A stretch of DNA of 64,000 nucleotides from Bicyclus anynana (GCF_947172395.1 NC_069099.1:15071740-15135739), one strand, 5' to 3'. Shown: positions 30,738 to 41,700, counted from the first letter of the stretch. Notes: generated from the letters alone by a model not told the origin. Translations and numbers: made by a program.

Positions 30738-31160
30738 TGTATAGATAATAAACCAAAATCCAAACAAACACAACCTAACATTTTTGGTAAAAAAAACAAT
30801 GCGACTAAGTTTACTAGGTATATCATATGCGCCGGAAATAAGTGAGAAAAAATATAGGAGCGAATCGCAGCCACATATTAATGTAACGGATACCCCAAAA
30901 CCGTCATAGTCGTGAGGAAAAACGCTCCGGTGGCAGATTCATGCGGCAATAGACAAGAGAAATGGCGCCGGCGAATTGATGACGAACCAAGTGCTTGAAT
31001 GACGAGGGTTAACGTGCGATACCTTGCTGGAGACATTTCTTACTGTCGGCCGAGGCCGCGGTACACTAATTGTATAGATATATCGACATCTTTTGATACA
31101 GTGTTCCCAATATGTTTCGCATCGTAGATAGATAAAGAAATAGACAAGGGATAGACATTG
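29782..31160 (+). repeat. Tandem duplication, 617- and 700-bp units plus partial third
   Basis: CAGTGTTCCCACTTAGAAAA starts units at 29782 and 30399; CAGTGTTCCCAATATG starts a truncated third at 31099. Each full unit has a family I portion (ACCGTAGACAGAGAAATA, TTGGCGTGCCA, AAAGATTTTCGATTTATG) and a second part (GAAATAAGTGAGAAAAAATA, CGCTCCGGTGGCAGATTCAT, CTGTCGGCCGAGGCCGCGG). By eye the units are about 95% identical outside the (TA)n insert of unit 2. No gene recognised in either strand. Confidence 0.85.
30672..30736 (+). repeat. (TA)n microsatellite, only in unit 2
   Basis: TATATATAATATATAATA, then an uninterrupted (TA)18 at 30701-30736. Unit 1 has only GCAAT at the same spot (after GCAGAAAAAT). 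Confidence 0.9.
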
Positions 31161-32826
31161 TCAATGTAAAAAAAGTAGTATATAACATTTACAATAATTG
31201 TATTGTTGCCTGTATGTAAATTATTGTTTTTCAAACAAATTATTATCTTTAAATGATTAGTATTTATTTTCGGAAATTATGACAACTTTAATGCAAAATT
31301 TCATAACGATGAGTAAAAGTATAACAAAGAAACACTATCACTATTTTAATCAAGCTAATATTTTGAAAAGGTAAGATTTGACTTCTTGTTTGTTACGATT
31401 TAACTCTTATACTACGCGACTGATTTTTTTCACTATTAAAAATTACATCTTTACCGAGTAACATAAGCTACTGTAACGGGAACTAGTACGGAAGAAACTA
31501 CGGGGTGTTTGCTAGTTTTTAATATTATTATGGATACCTACCTACTGTGTACTTATCTTCCCAATACAAGTTTAATATCATTGGGAAGGCTGATCGTATC
31601 TCGACATTGTACAGAATTAGGGCTTAGCTAAGCTGAAACTTCAGAAAACTTTGCATTATCGACCTTATTTTTGAACTAATAAGTCTCAATTTGCGTTTTG
31701 TCTAAACATTTAACGTGTTACAAGAATGTTAGCTTTTACGGAAATTAAGCTTTTATAGAACAGAATTGTATATTAATTTAGACATTAGAATACTTAAATA
31801 GGTAGAATATATGATTAGTGAGTGTTTCAGAATAACAGAGTGGTAATGTATTTTTAAATTGGAACATAGTAAGAGAGCCCATGATTATAAATAGGGTTTT
31901 ACTCAAACGTCGCAATGGCCTATTAGATTAAATGATTACAATATGATAGATGAAATATATAATATTTCGCTTTCTGTGGTTTAAAATACGTCTACAGGTT
32001 TTCAAGACGATTTTTATTACTTCGGCTTGTGGAGATGTAGACATTTTTTGTTGTTCTGCCTAAATTAAAAAAAAAAAAGTTAACCGCGACCTTAACCCGA
32101 AAATGGCAAGACAACAGTGTTTTTATTTACAAAATTGTGACCCCCTCACAGCCTATATTATGCTCAAACAGCGACATGTTTTACTGCATAGACTGCATTT
32201 ACGTTTCATAAAAAATGCATAAGCAGGAGTAACTATTTGACAAGTTATACAACATAATTCCGTGGGATTCCGTGGGATCATCGAGACTACGGACCGCAGG
32301 TACAATATATTGTGTCGTTGCGCTCAAATCGTCAGATTTTCGAAATGCACACTTTTTAGATAGTAACTATGTCGCGCTTGTTGAGTAAGCATGATGATCG
32401 ATTTGTTTTGGGTTGTCCTAAACAAACATTAAGATACTTCGTGGAGGTACGCAACAATATGCAAGTTTCATATATTTATCTGTCACGCTCGAGTAAATCC
32501 CAAAATTCCCTATAGGTCTCTCCTACTATATTTTGCAGATCCAATTTCTAAAAGTGCAACACAGGTGTTCTTTATACTTTCTACACTCGGAAAATTTCTT
32601 TTTTACTAAGCATGTGCAGAACGCCCCAATGACATTGGTTAGCTTTTTCTGCTGTGGATCATGAGATTCAGGGTTTGCATTCCAAGTCAGACTTACAAAA
32701 ACGTTATTGGGTTTTTCTTTAAAAAAATACTCAATTACTTAGTGGTAGCCTGGTATTGGAAAGCATTATGTTTTTATTTGATAGCTGTGCTAGCGAACTA
32801 TGACCCTAGCTACAGCTACGCGACTA
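31161..32826. other. Long spacer, nothing recognised
   Basis: About 1.7 kb of AT-rich sequence without a match to the other repeats here. Includes a tandem CCGTGGGATT duplication near 32264-32280. This is one of the longest stretches free of recognised elements. Confidence 0.4.
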
Positions 32827-33418
32827 GTAGATGTTCCGCGTAGATATTCGGCGTAGATGTTTTGCATAATAGTTCCGTGTATATGTTCTGTGTAAATGTT
32901 CTGCGTAGATGTTCCACGTAGATGGTCCGCGTAGATGTTACGAGTAGAAATTCCGCGTAGACATTCTGCGTTGTAGTTTTGCGTAGATGTACCGCGTAGA
33001 TATTCCGCGTAGATGTTCTGTGTAGTAGCTCCGCGTCGATGTTCTGCGTAGATATTCCGCGTGGATATACCGCGTAGATGTTCCACGTAGATGTTCCACG
33101 TAGATGTTCCACGTAGATATTCCGTGTAGATGTTCCACGTAGATATTCCGTGTAGATGTTCCACGTAGATATTCCGTGTAGATGTTCCACGTAGATGTTC
33201 CACGTAGATGTTCCACGTAGATATTCCGTGTAGATGTTCCACGTAGATATTCCGTGTAGATGTTCCACGTAGATATTCCGTGTAGATGTTCCACGTAGAT
33301 ATTTCGTGTAGATGTTCCACGTAGATGTTCCACGTAGATATTCCGTGTAGATGTTCCACGTAGATATTCCGTGTAGATGTTCCAGGTAGATGTTCCACGA
33401 AGATGTTCCACGTAGATG
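32827..33418 (+). repeat. 13-bp minisatellite, 45 units in perfect register
   Basis: Consensus units A = GTAGATGTTCCAC and B = GTAGATATTCCGT. Starting at 32827 every unit is exactly 13 bases to 33411, then a partial GTAGATG. Units 1-19 (32827-33073) are heterogeneous; units 20-45 (33074-33411) are almost only A and B in the order AAABABAB AAABABABAB AABABAAA. Because 13 is not a multiple of 3, all three minus frames cycle through the same 39-bp super-unit and all are open (~150-200 codons; 13-residue repeat NIYVEHLHGISTW and variants). The plus strand is closed by TAG. No evidence of translation. Confidence 0.95.
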
Positions 33419-33742
33419 ATGTATATTAGAATATCTGAATAAATTAAAGTAAAAATATGTGTAAACAAAAATCGTTTCATATGTTTGTAAAATTAAAAGT
33501 CTGAAACTGAAACTTGCTACCTCCTATTGGGTTATTGTATTGTGTCTATAAAATATAGGTTCCGCTTAAAGTAATTTTCCGTGTTGACCTTGTTAGCTTG
33601 TTGGGACAAAGAGTAATGGGGTCCCCCGTGACGTCAGCGACAAGTGACAACCCATTGAGAGGTACAAGGAAAATATACCGTCACTTGTAGCCATATAAAG
33701 ACATGACCGTGAAAAACAGAGTTTGATTTTATTTTGTACCCA
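33419..33742. other. Spacer
   Basis: Nothing recognised. Confidence 0.35.
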
Positions 33743-33871
33743 CTGGCAGACGCCGCGCGGTTCCTGTTTCCGTAGGGATACGGAATAAAATATGGCCTAT
33801 AGCACTGGGTAAAGTGTAGCTTTCTAACAGTGAAAGAATTTTTCAATTAAGTACAGTAGTTTCAGAGCCTA
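33743..33871 (-). mobile_element. Helitron-like type D2, partial
   Basis: CTGGCAGACGCCGCGCGG, CCGTAGGGATACGGAATAAA, GTGAAAGAATTTTTCAATTA. The 5' end is lost. Confidence 0.5.
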
Positions 33872-33884
33872 GAATCTTTCCCTG

Positions 33885-34080
33885 ATATTCTGTTTTTCAA
33901 AAATCCCGCGGGAACCATAGATTTTTCCGGGATAAAAAGTAGCCTCTATGTTGCTCAATAATCTTTTTTATCTTTCATGGTAAGTTCCATTAAAATCAGT
34001 CCAGCCGTTTTTCTCTTTTCTTTTCCAGACCTTTCCAGAGATTAGCTCGAACAAACAGACAAACAGACAAAAATTTTAAA
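33885..34080 (-). mobile_element. Helitron-related fragment (D1-like)
   Basis: TTCAAAAATCCCGCGGGAAC, CATAGATTTTTCCGGGATAA, AAAGTAGCCTCTATGTTGCT and a terminal AAACAGACAAACAGACAAAA. Like D1 in part but with a different second half (also seen at 22885). Confidence 0.45.
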
Positions 34081-34509
34081 AAAAGTTTGATCGTGTTTTA
34101 GTATCTTGTAAGTAATTATAATCTCATCAAAACATAAATGTGAAAATGGGAGCCAAATTCTATGATGTGATGAATGATGAATGATATCTAAGTGGGTGCC
34201 AAACTCTATGGATTATAGAACTTAGAATACATCTAAGCTCGAGATTTGAATTGGCTAGTTTTTATCAGCAAATAAAATCCTTAAAATACCTACGTGCATA
34301 TAACATGAAGAATTTGAAGACGATATAAATTATTAATAAAGATAATATTATCCAAAAATTAGCCAAGACAAATCTTAAACTTTAATGTATTCTAAGTTCT
34401 ATAATCCCACCCACTTACACCACCGTTATATTTATATTACAAACAGACACTTCAATTTTTGATGATAAAGTTACAAAAAAATTTATAAAACACTAGAAAG
34501 CGTAGAGAG
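34081..34509. other. Spacer
   Basis: Contains two copies of a CCAAATTCTATGATGTGATG / CCAAACTCTATGGATTATAG type phrase; otherwise unassigned. Confidence 0.3.
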
Positions 34510-34666
34510 AGCGGAGAGGAGTCGACTCCTCTCCGGGTGGACTGACGATATCAAGCGAGTCGCAGGGTTTTTCTGGATGCAGATTGCAGGTGGATCAGTA
34601 TCGTGTTGTTTGGAAGTCCCTACAAAAGACCTATGTACTGCAGTGGACGTCCATCGGCTGATATAA
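34510..34666 (+). mobile_element. RTE-type LINE 3' end, plus strand
   Basis: GGTGGACTGACGATATCAAG, CGAGTCGCAGGGTTTTTCTG, GGATGCAGATTGCAGG and TGCAGTGGACGTCCATCGGC, i.e. the WTDDIKRVAG...MQIAGG...VDVHRL region. A perfect 22-bp palindrome centred on GTCGAC at 34513-34534 replaces the codons before WTDDI. Confidence 0.7.
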
Positions 34667-35190
34667 ACAGTCAAATACAACCTTTGTTTATCAATTTGAC
34701 AAACTACAAACTTATAAACAATAATAAAACCAATTAAAAACGTCCAAATTCAATTGTACGAGTATACATCGGACAGGCGATGTTTGTCAGAGCTGAGAAC
34801 AGACGCAAGTGTTCCAACACTCCGGCGTCTCCCAAGGGAGGTTTATCTCACCGACTCGCTGAGAAATGTGAAATTGTTGATTTAGTTCATACAACAAACA
34901 CTTTTGTCTTTTTTCGATTCCGAAAAACATCTAATATTATTTTTTACATTTCTTATTGGAGTTTACTCCTTAAGAATCGATTTTTCATATATAGTCCCCG
35001 AAATTAAAAAAATATGGGCAGTACAATGAACGAATTGCCGCGGCCTGCTGCTCCTCGGTTGCGCACCTTTCACATTTCAGGCGTAGGTATTGAGACGTAC
35101 ATAGTGTATGCTGTGGGGCAACATACACCTATTTTGATAGTCGGCCTAAAACTCCATTCGTGCATCGGAGCTGACACACTATTTTTTTAT
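34667..35190. other. Spacer
   Basis: A 75-codon frame at 34780-35007 and a 65-codon frame at 35014-35211 show no recognised motif. Confidence 0.3.
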
Positions 35191-35390
35191 TCTCTACAAG
35201 TTAGCCCTTGACTACAATCTCACCTAATGGTAAGTGATGATGCAATCTAAGATGAAAGCGGGCTAATTGTTAGGAGTAGGATGGACCCTTTCGGTTTCTA
35301 CACGACATCGTACCGGTACACTAAATCGCTTCGCGGTACGTCTTTGTCGGTAAGGTGGTAACTACCCACGGCCAAAGCCTCGCACCATCT
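35191..35390 (-). mobile_element. SINE-B 3' two thirds
   Basis: TCTCTACAAGTTAGCCCTTG, CTACAATCTCACCTAATGGT, TTTCTACACGACATCGTACC, GGTAAGGTGGTAACTACC, GGCCAAAGCCTCGCACCA. Head missing. Confidence 0.8.
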
Positions 35391-36575
35391 AAATACAACT
35401 CAAAATAGAATTGACATACCAAGTAGATTGTTTACCTGATTATAGCTTACGTCATTCGTGGGTAGTATCCGGTAACGGTCCCCTAAGCCTTACATAAGAC
35501 GACCTTAGAGAATTATTCCAACCACCTTTAATTCTTCAGCCTTCGAATTCGACCAGGCTTTTACACTCGACCAAAACCCCCGGTAATGCCGCCGAAATCC
35601 TTTTACGAAGCCTATGGTACTTATTCATGATTTTAAACTTATTTCGTGGTTGTTCATTATGAATGTTATTTAAACGGGTACATACCACGATAAAAAGAAA
35701 AGATACTTACTCAATCAGAAATGTAAACACAGCGATAGGAAAACCTATGCATATAAACAAAGCAACACTCCTCAGGGCATGTCAAGGAGACGCGTAACGT
35801 TTTGGTTTTTATGGGTTTCACCGGCTTCACCACGCTGCTTGTACAGTGGTAGTAAACAACAATGGAGATTTCCAGGTTAAATATGGCCGACATCCTTCTG
35901 TAAGATCCTACTAGAGCGGCATGATAATATATATTAAATTACGAACTTTTATGAAGTCTTTTTCTCAATCTGCCAATTTTCTCCCTTGTCATACAAAGTT
36001 AAGACACGAGGGCAAATAAAGTGTGACGCAATAAGACGCGTTTAAAAGTTAGATTGATATTTGTTCGCAACGCATTCGACTTCGTGTCGGGAACAAAAGT
36101 AATTTGAACACGAGTAGATGTGTGACGACACGTTTATTGAGACACTTGTCTTGTCTTGTTGCGAATTAAGTCGGGTATAAGTGGGTGTGAGATGAAAATT
36201 GTCGCTACTTTTTGTTTGTATCGATTTTAGGGTTCTGTACAGTGGTGGATTTACCAGTAGGGTAAGTAGACTGGATACTAGGGCGGCATATTTGACCCAA
36301 AAGTCTTTATCTTTCAGAAATAAAGAAAATGAGTCTTGAGAATGTTGTTTTTTTTACTATCTGATTTAAATAATATTATGACGCTAATAAACGTCTATAC
36401 TATCTATTTACGTAATACGTTTATACTAATACAGCAATAGTAGCAATTTTTTGACACAATTTAAGATAACTTTATTGATTGCGAACTTAGGATACCTATG
36501 GAATTTCAGAGTTCAGAACGGGCTACAGAAATTTAACAGCCTCCTGGCGGCAAATTTGTTAATCCGCCTTTGTTG
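35391..36575. other. Spacer, nothing recognised
   Basis: About 1.2 kb with no repeat partner in the window and no credible gene. Confidence 0.35.
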
Positions 36576-36612
36576 ACGGACAACCAAGTGATCCTCACTT
36601 GGTTGTCCGTCT
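36576..36612. repeat. Perfect hairpin, 17-bp stem, 3-base loop
   Basis: GACGGACAACCAAGTGA, TCC, TCACTTGGTTGTCCGTC. It abuts a (TGTC)n run and a dispersed repeat (36600-36800). Confidence 0.9.
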
Positions 36613-36830
36613 GTATGTCTGTCTGTCTGTCAAGACCCTTTTTCTCAGTTTTCTCAGGAACGCGTGGTGAATTCATATCAAATACTCAGGAATATAATAC
36701 CTTTACGCTATAACAAAATCAATCTTCTATGTCAACGTAATCAAAAGAAACAGCAATTTAAGCCGCATATTTTAAAACTCGTAACTCGCTAGGTGGCGCG
36801 AGTTTTTTCCGTGAAGAGTATGATGGCCTA
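36600..36830 (+). repeat. Dispersed repeat (GTCTGTCTGTCAAGACCC type)
   Basis: GTATGTCTGTCTGTCTGTCA, AGACCCTTTTTCTCAG, GAACGCGTGGTGAATTCATA, TATCAAATACTCAGG, CAACGTAATCAAAAGAAACA. The phrase order looks like a known lepidopteran interspersed repeat, but I have only one copy here; class unknown. Confidence 0.35.
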
Positions 36831-37549
36831 GAGGTACTTGGGCGGGAGCCACTGGTGCTCGCCGTACGGTCGGTTACAGTTGTCTGGTGGTAGTCGATCC
36901 GCCTGATTTTCCCATGGAACTGCTTCCTTTCTTCTCGGATTATTTAGAGAGTTAGCCAGGAAGAATATATCTTTGTCTTGAGTAGTGAACTTTGTTTTAT
37001 TTTGAAAACATTTTGATTTGATTTGTTAATTAAGTTGTCCTGATAACAGTTATGTTCCACATTGGTTATGGAATATTTTTAAATCCACTTCCGAGATTTC
37101 CTAAAAGTACTCATTTCCTAATGACGTCATCGGTCCAGGTAATAAATGAACGTTGAGAAACTTCTCACAACCCTCCTCTCATCCCTATCTAGCACGTAAC
37201 TAGTAACTAGGTAAACTTACAGCGAGTCTCCTCAAATATTTATGCACACCTAAACGCTCGCAAACTCTGGTTTCGCGTGTTAAACTTTTCCAAACCACGA
37301 CTAAGGATAAAACACACAGACGCCTATAAAACTGCATATTGGAGATACAACTGTACATTTGAAAATTTTCATTAGATTATTTTTATAAGCGATATTAATG
37401 CCAAAAATGTAATATTTTCAGTTTTTGTTTATCTGTCCTGTTTTTTGGAGACCGCGAATCTTGATGAAACCACTGAACGAATGAAAATAAATCTTTCCAC
37501 GATTTGAGATCACTACTACGAAGGAGGTTTAGTCGCTAATATAAAAATA
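36831..37549. other. Spacer
   Basis: Nothing recognised. Confidence 0.3.
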
Positions 37550-38186
37550 CTAGCAGACCCGGTCAAGCTTCCGTTTGACTCATTCCCTACTACTATCCTA
37601 TTCATTCCCCACTCTACCCCTTCTCTATCCTACACCTTTTCTACCCCTACTGAACCCCAACCCTTACCCTACCCCTACTCTAAGTATCCTACAGTCGTCT
37701 TCATGTTCTAAGCTACCTTTCTACCAATTTTCAACCAAATCGGTTTAGCCGTTCTTGAGTTATAAATAGTATAACTAAAACGACTTTTTTTTATTACATA
37801 CAGGGTGATTCGGTCTTTAGTGCGGATATTTTTTTTCGTGGTTCAGTATCATTAATAGAATATAAATCTACAAACAGTTCGATACATTTTATGTATTTTT
37901 TTTTTAATTTATGTCTCTAAAATAACAAAATAATGTACATATTATTACTAAACAAGATATATTCAGCTTAAAAGTGATCTGGTGACGTCCTTTAGGTATC
38001 AAACGAAAATAAAATAAACGCACAATAGGGTGACCCTAAAATTCTGTTCAAAAGTAAATAACTTTAGCTAACGATAATTTTGTTATTTTTGAGTTAAAAA
38101 AAAAGAAAAAATACGTGATCATTAAATTTTGTTTATGTACAAAATATAAAAATATCCGCACTAAAAAAATTTTCTTCCTGTATAGA
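37550..38186 (-). mobile_element. Helitron-like type D7, split by a MITE
   Basis: After A: CTAGCAGACCCGGTCAAGCT, a C-rich tract (CCCTACTACTATCC, CTACCCCTACTGAACC), CAACCAAATCGGTTTAGCCG, TTCTTGAGTTATAAATAGT. The 5' end TATAGA (antisense TCTATA) is at 38181-38186, separated by the 380-bp MITE inserted about six bases from the end. Host length without MITE is about 257 bp. Confidence 0.6.
37801..38180. mobile_element. 380-bp MITE with TA target (Tc1/mariner-like)
   Basis: Starts CAGGGTGATTCGGTCTTTAG and ends ACTAAAAAAATTTTCTTCCTG; the inner parts TTTAGTGCGGATATTTT and AAAATATCCGCACTAAA are exact inverted repeats. TA flanks both sides (37799-37800 and 38181-38182). Non-coding. Assignment to a TA-specific superfamily is inferred from the TA flanks and the CAGGGTG start. 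Confidence 0.75.
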
Positions 38187-38839
38187 TAAGGGGGTGTAAT
38201 AGGGGTTTAAAGTTTGTATCAGAAGTCCTTTATTTTAAAGTTATTAATAACATACCTAGTAAAAGAGCAAATTAAATAATAGTATGCTTAATAATTTACA
38301 CACCCTTATTATAATATGGTTGGCAAAATTTCACAATTAATTGGTGCTAGCTTTCGCCCCGGCGACTGTGTGTTATGTTCTTACGTTGAGTGAGAAAGTT
38401 TAATGTGATCGTTAGTTCTCTTCAGGGTCTCCTCAAGGTGGAAGTAGTACTGAGTGTGAAGTGGTACGCAATTAAAGTGTGCCTAAAGTGGTCGGTGTAC
38501 CTAATTTGGACCGTCGCGTAACTTGTGAGGCACCTTTCAAGTAACTTGAACCAAGTTTACAATTTTTCTTTTCTCTGTTATAAAGTATCAGTAATTCATA
38601 AAATTGCGATCTAGCTTTCTTACGTGTATAAGTAACTTTAACTAAAGTTATTGTACTCGTAAGTTTTGTTATTATAATTTAACTAATCTTAGTCTATAAC
38701 TACTAAGAAAGTACTATAATAGTTTAAATAGTGTCTTTGTTAATTTTTAATTAATTTTTGTGATACAGAACTTTTTTAATTTGTCAAAACACTTTTAGAT
38801 CCGCCTAAACAACGTTAAAAAGTATCAGCAAAAATTTTT
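38187..38839. other. Spacer
   Basis: 38190-38260 (GGGTGTAATAGGGGTTTAAA) resembles the interior of the Helitron at 47341. The GC-richer part 38350-38560 has no recognised feature. Confidence 0.3.
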
Positions 38840-39151
38840 GAGTAGCTCAGTGGATATGACCTCTGCCTCTGATTCCGGAGGGTGTGGGTTCGAATCCGGT
38901 CCGGGGCATGCACCTCCAACGTATCAGTTGTGTGCATTTTAAGAAATTAAATATCAAGTGTTTCAAACGGTGAAGGAAAACATCGTGAGAAAATCTGCAC
39001 ACCAGAGAGTTTTCTTAATTTTCTGCGTGTGTGAAGCTAGCCAATCCGCATTAGGCCGGTGTGGTGGACTATTGGCCTAACCCCTCTCATTCTAAAAGGG
39101 AACTCGAGATCAGCAGTGAGCCGAATATGAGTTGAAATGATGATGATGATG
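38840..39151 (+). mobile_element. SINE-A, full length
   Basis: GAGTAGCTCAGTGG (box A region, TAGCTCAGTGG), GGTTCGAATCC (box B), complete body and a (GAT)n tail. Followed by CTAAGCCTATTTGAAATAAA, a LINE-tail-like phrase. Confidence 0.88.
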
Positions 39152-39335
39152 AAAAATGCTTATACACTAAGCCTATTTGAAATAAATTCATTTTGATTTA
39201 ATGAATATTTTTTGATTTTCTGATTGTCGTCAGAACTGAACAACCATAAAAATATTTCAAGTCTGGTGGAAATATAAGGTAATTTTTTTCTATTCAAGTC
39301 ACTGAATCCTAACTATGTAGGCTTTCAAACATTAA

Positions 39336-39840
39336 TAATGGGGATGATGACAAGGTTTGAATAAATTGATTTTTTAAATATATTCGGGTAAATAAGGTCA
39401 ATGTTAACTAATTTATACATGAAAAGCAAATATTGTCTGGATATTTGCAAAATAAATAAGATTATAAAATTTCAAAATCTATTAAAAATCTTTTATCGTA
39501 ATAAGATAAAAATTAGTACAGTTTTAGCTTCCTTACATTAAATGTGACATTTTTAATAAATGAACTAAACATAAACACACAAATAACAAAGATATTAGTA
39601 ATTTTGTTTGAACGCCCATACAAATCTTACGATCATTATGTACCAACGACGTCATTAATTCGTACCATTTGTATGGTGCGTTTTTCAGGTATCCGTGGCA
39701 GCTCCGCAAATCTGACCCTTTAAATCCCTGTAGCTCCGAAAGTAATGATCGCAGATACCCTGTTCCTTTTATAAAATTGCTTTACTATTAGCATACTATT
39801 AATTTATATACAATTTAAAAAGCTGTCATCATCCCCATTG
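39336..39840 (+). mobile_element. Family E TIR element, copy 3, complete
   Basis: AATGGGGATGATGACAAGG to GCTGTCATCATCCCCATTG. Same interior order as copies at 19964 and 42951: ATATTCGGGTAAATAAGGTC, GATATTTGCAAAATAAATAA, TTTGTTTGAACGCCCATACA, GACCCTTTAAATCCCTGTAG. 505 bp, non-coding. Confidence 0.75.
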
Positions 39841-40153
39841 TCAGTCAGTTTGGTTATACATAAATACAGACTAACTATTACTTTGAGATTGTGCAGTCAC
39901 AACTTCTAATAAACTTTGCGAAATCATATTATTTTATTGGGCTCTTCGGGAACGATCATTCCATCTTTATTCCCTCAAAGTTACCGATTGGTTTTATTTT
40001 TGATTAAATTATTGGGTTTCATTACGAACGCTTGTATACTTAAGAACTTTTTTTATGATTATTTGTAAACGTACAACCACCGGTGGCCGAGTTATTGAGT
40101 ACGTGGAAGAATTTTGAATTCTACTGTTAATTAGTTTTTGTCACACTGAAACT
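39841..40153. other. Spacer
   Basis: Nothing recognised. Confidence 0.3.
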
Positions 40154-40475
40154 CCTCCTCCGTGGCGGAATGGTATGCGCGATGAATTTACAAAATGGAG
40201 GTCTTGGGTTCGATCCCGGCTGAGCCGATTGAGATTTTCTTAATTGGTCCAGTTCTGGCTGGGAAACCTCGGCCGTGGTAGTTACCACCCTACCGGCAAA
40301 GATGTACCGCCAAGTGATTTAGCGTACCGGTACGATGTCATGTAGAAACCGATTTTGGATTTTTATCCTCCTCCTAACAAGTTAGTCATTTCCAGCTTAG
40401 ATTGCATCATCACTTATCATCAGGTGAGGTTGTAGTCAAGGGCTAACTTGTAAAGAATAAAAAAATTAAAAAAAA
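40154..40475 (+). mobile_element. SINE-B, full length
   Basis: Head CTCCGTGGCGGAATGGTATG (box A TGGCGGAATGG, two changes from the better copies), GGGTTCGATCCCGGCTGAGC (box B), body and tail to GGGCTAACTTGTAAAGAATA plus A-run. Confidence 0.88.
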
Positions 40476-41129
40476 CTAAAGAATATAAATTTATCATAGT
40501 GCGTAGCAATCTACTGAAAGTATCAGCGATTGGATCTTACCAGGACCACGTTCTTCAGAAATGAAGGAACGACCGCAGAGAGAGACTAGACAGTATTTTA
40601 TATAGATGACTTTTCAATGCATATTGTAGAAAATCATGTCTATGTTTAGTGAACGGACCTTTACAATGCTCGTAAAAACTGTCTAACTTAGCCTAACCCC
40701 ACATTACGTATTAAAGGTCCGTAAAAAGATTGCAAGGCGAAATCTACCTATTGCCGTAAACTCCGGGCAATGATGATTAAACATTCATTTCGAATCAAAA
40801 CTTCGGCGCTACCTTTTAGTAAATAGAGCAACTAGAATCATGACGGATTAAATAATCCCGGAACTTAAGTCGCTCGTAAATGCCCTGAATAATTTCGTTT
40901 CGTTGTAAAACTTTTTGAACGCTTTAAGAAAATGAAAATTAACTTTTTTATGGAACGTAAATTTTTTATTTCGACCTAATTTATGCCCCACTGCTGGGAT
41001 TTACTTCTTATAGTATAACAAGTGTACGCCCATGGCTTTGTTGGTTTGGCATGATTGAAAAAAAAAGAAAAAGAAACCAAACAAGTTTTTGAGTAAATAT
41101 CAAACATAAAATATATAAAAAAATTTAGA
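40476..41129. other. Spacer
   Basis: Nothing recognised; 40975-41000 (TTATGCCCCACTGCTGGGAT) hints at a SINE-A or RTE 3' scrap. Confidence 0.3.
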
Positions 41130-41162
41130 TTAACAGCTTTTTTTATTAAAAAAAGCTGTTAA
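41130..41162. repeat. Perfect hairpin, 15-bp stem, 3-base loop
   Basis: TTAACAGCTTTTTTT, ATT, AAAAAAAGCTGTTAA. Confidence 0.9.
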
Positions 41163-41517
41163 TATATAACTAACAATTAAAAAAGAAAAAAAAAACGCTA
41201 ATTTTAGGATGGCAAGAATAATAAATCCACAAAATATAACTTTCCGAATAAAATAAGTATAAATAAAGTTGACGCGACCGCGATTTTGATGAAGTGAAAC
41301 CACAAGAACAAACAAGTCCCCCTGTTCACAAGATTCGCCCTCAAGTGAACCAAAGATACAACAAAAAGGAAATTGATAAAAAGGGTCAACACAACTTCTG
41401 TTGGCCACCGGAAGCGTGCGCGGTTAGGCGGGAGTACAAGGAACGTGAAGTAGAAAAAGCATAATTTCTTTATTTATTTTCTAAAATTATTATTTTATAG
41501 CAAAGTATATAATATAG
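41163..41517. other. Spacer with antisense frames
   Basis: Two overlapping minus-strand frames (about 90 and 60 codons) at 41130-41408 are phenylalanine- and isoleucine-rich, as expected for AT-rich DNA; no gene is called. Confidence 0.3.
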
Positions 41518-41700
41518 TGTCTCAATCTGTGAAGGAAAACATCGCGAGGAAACCTGCATACCAGAGAATTTTCTTAATTCTCTGCGTGTGTGAAGTCTGC
41601 CAATCCGCATTGGGCCAGCGTGGTGGACTATTGGCCTAACCCCTCTTAATCCGAGAGGAGACTCGAGCTCAGCAGTGAGCCGAATATTGGTTGATAACGA
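41518..41700 (+). mobile_element. SINE-A, 5' truncated
   Basis: TGTCTCAATCTGTGAAGGAA to GACTCGAGCTCAGCAGTGAG, CCGAATATTGGTTGATAACG. Head absent. Confidence 0.85.

Noticed and set aside
32827..33418. CRISPR array
   Set aside because: No spacers: units are contiguous 13-mers. The organism is an insect.
32790..33480. Three overlapping antisense open frames of about 150-200 codons
   Set aside because: They follow automatically from a 13-bp repeat without stop codons on that strand; same repeat peptide in each frame, no known domain. Reported as minisatellite instead.
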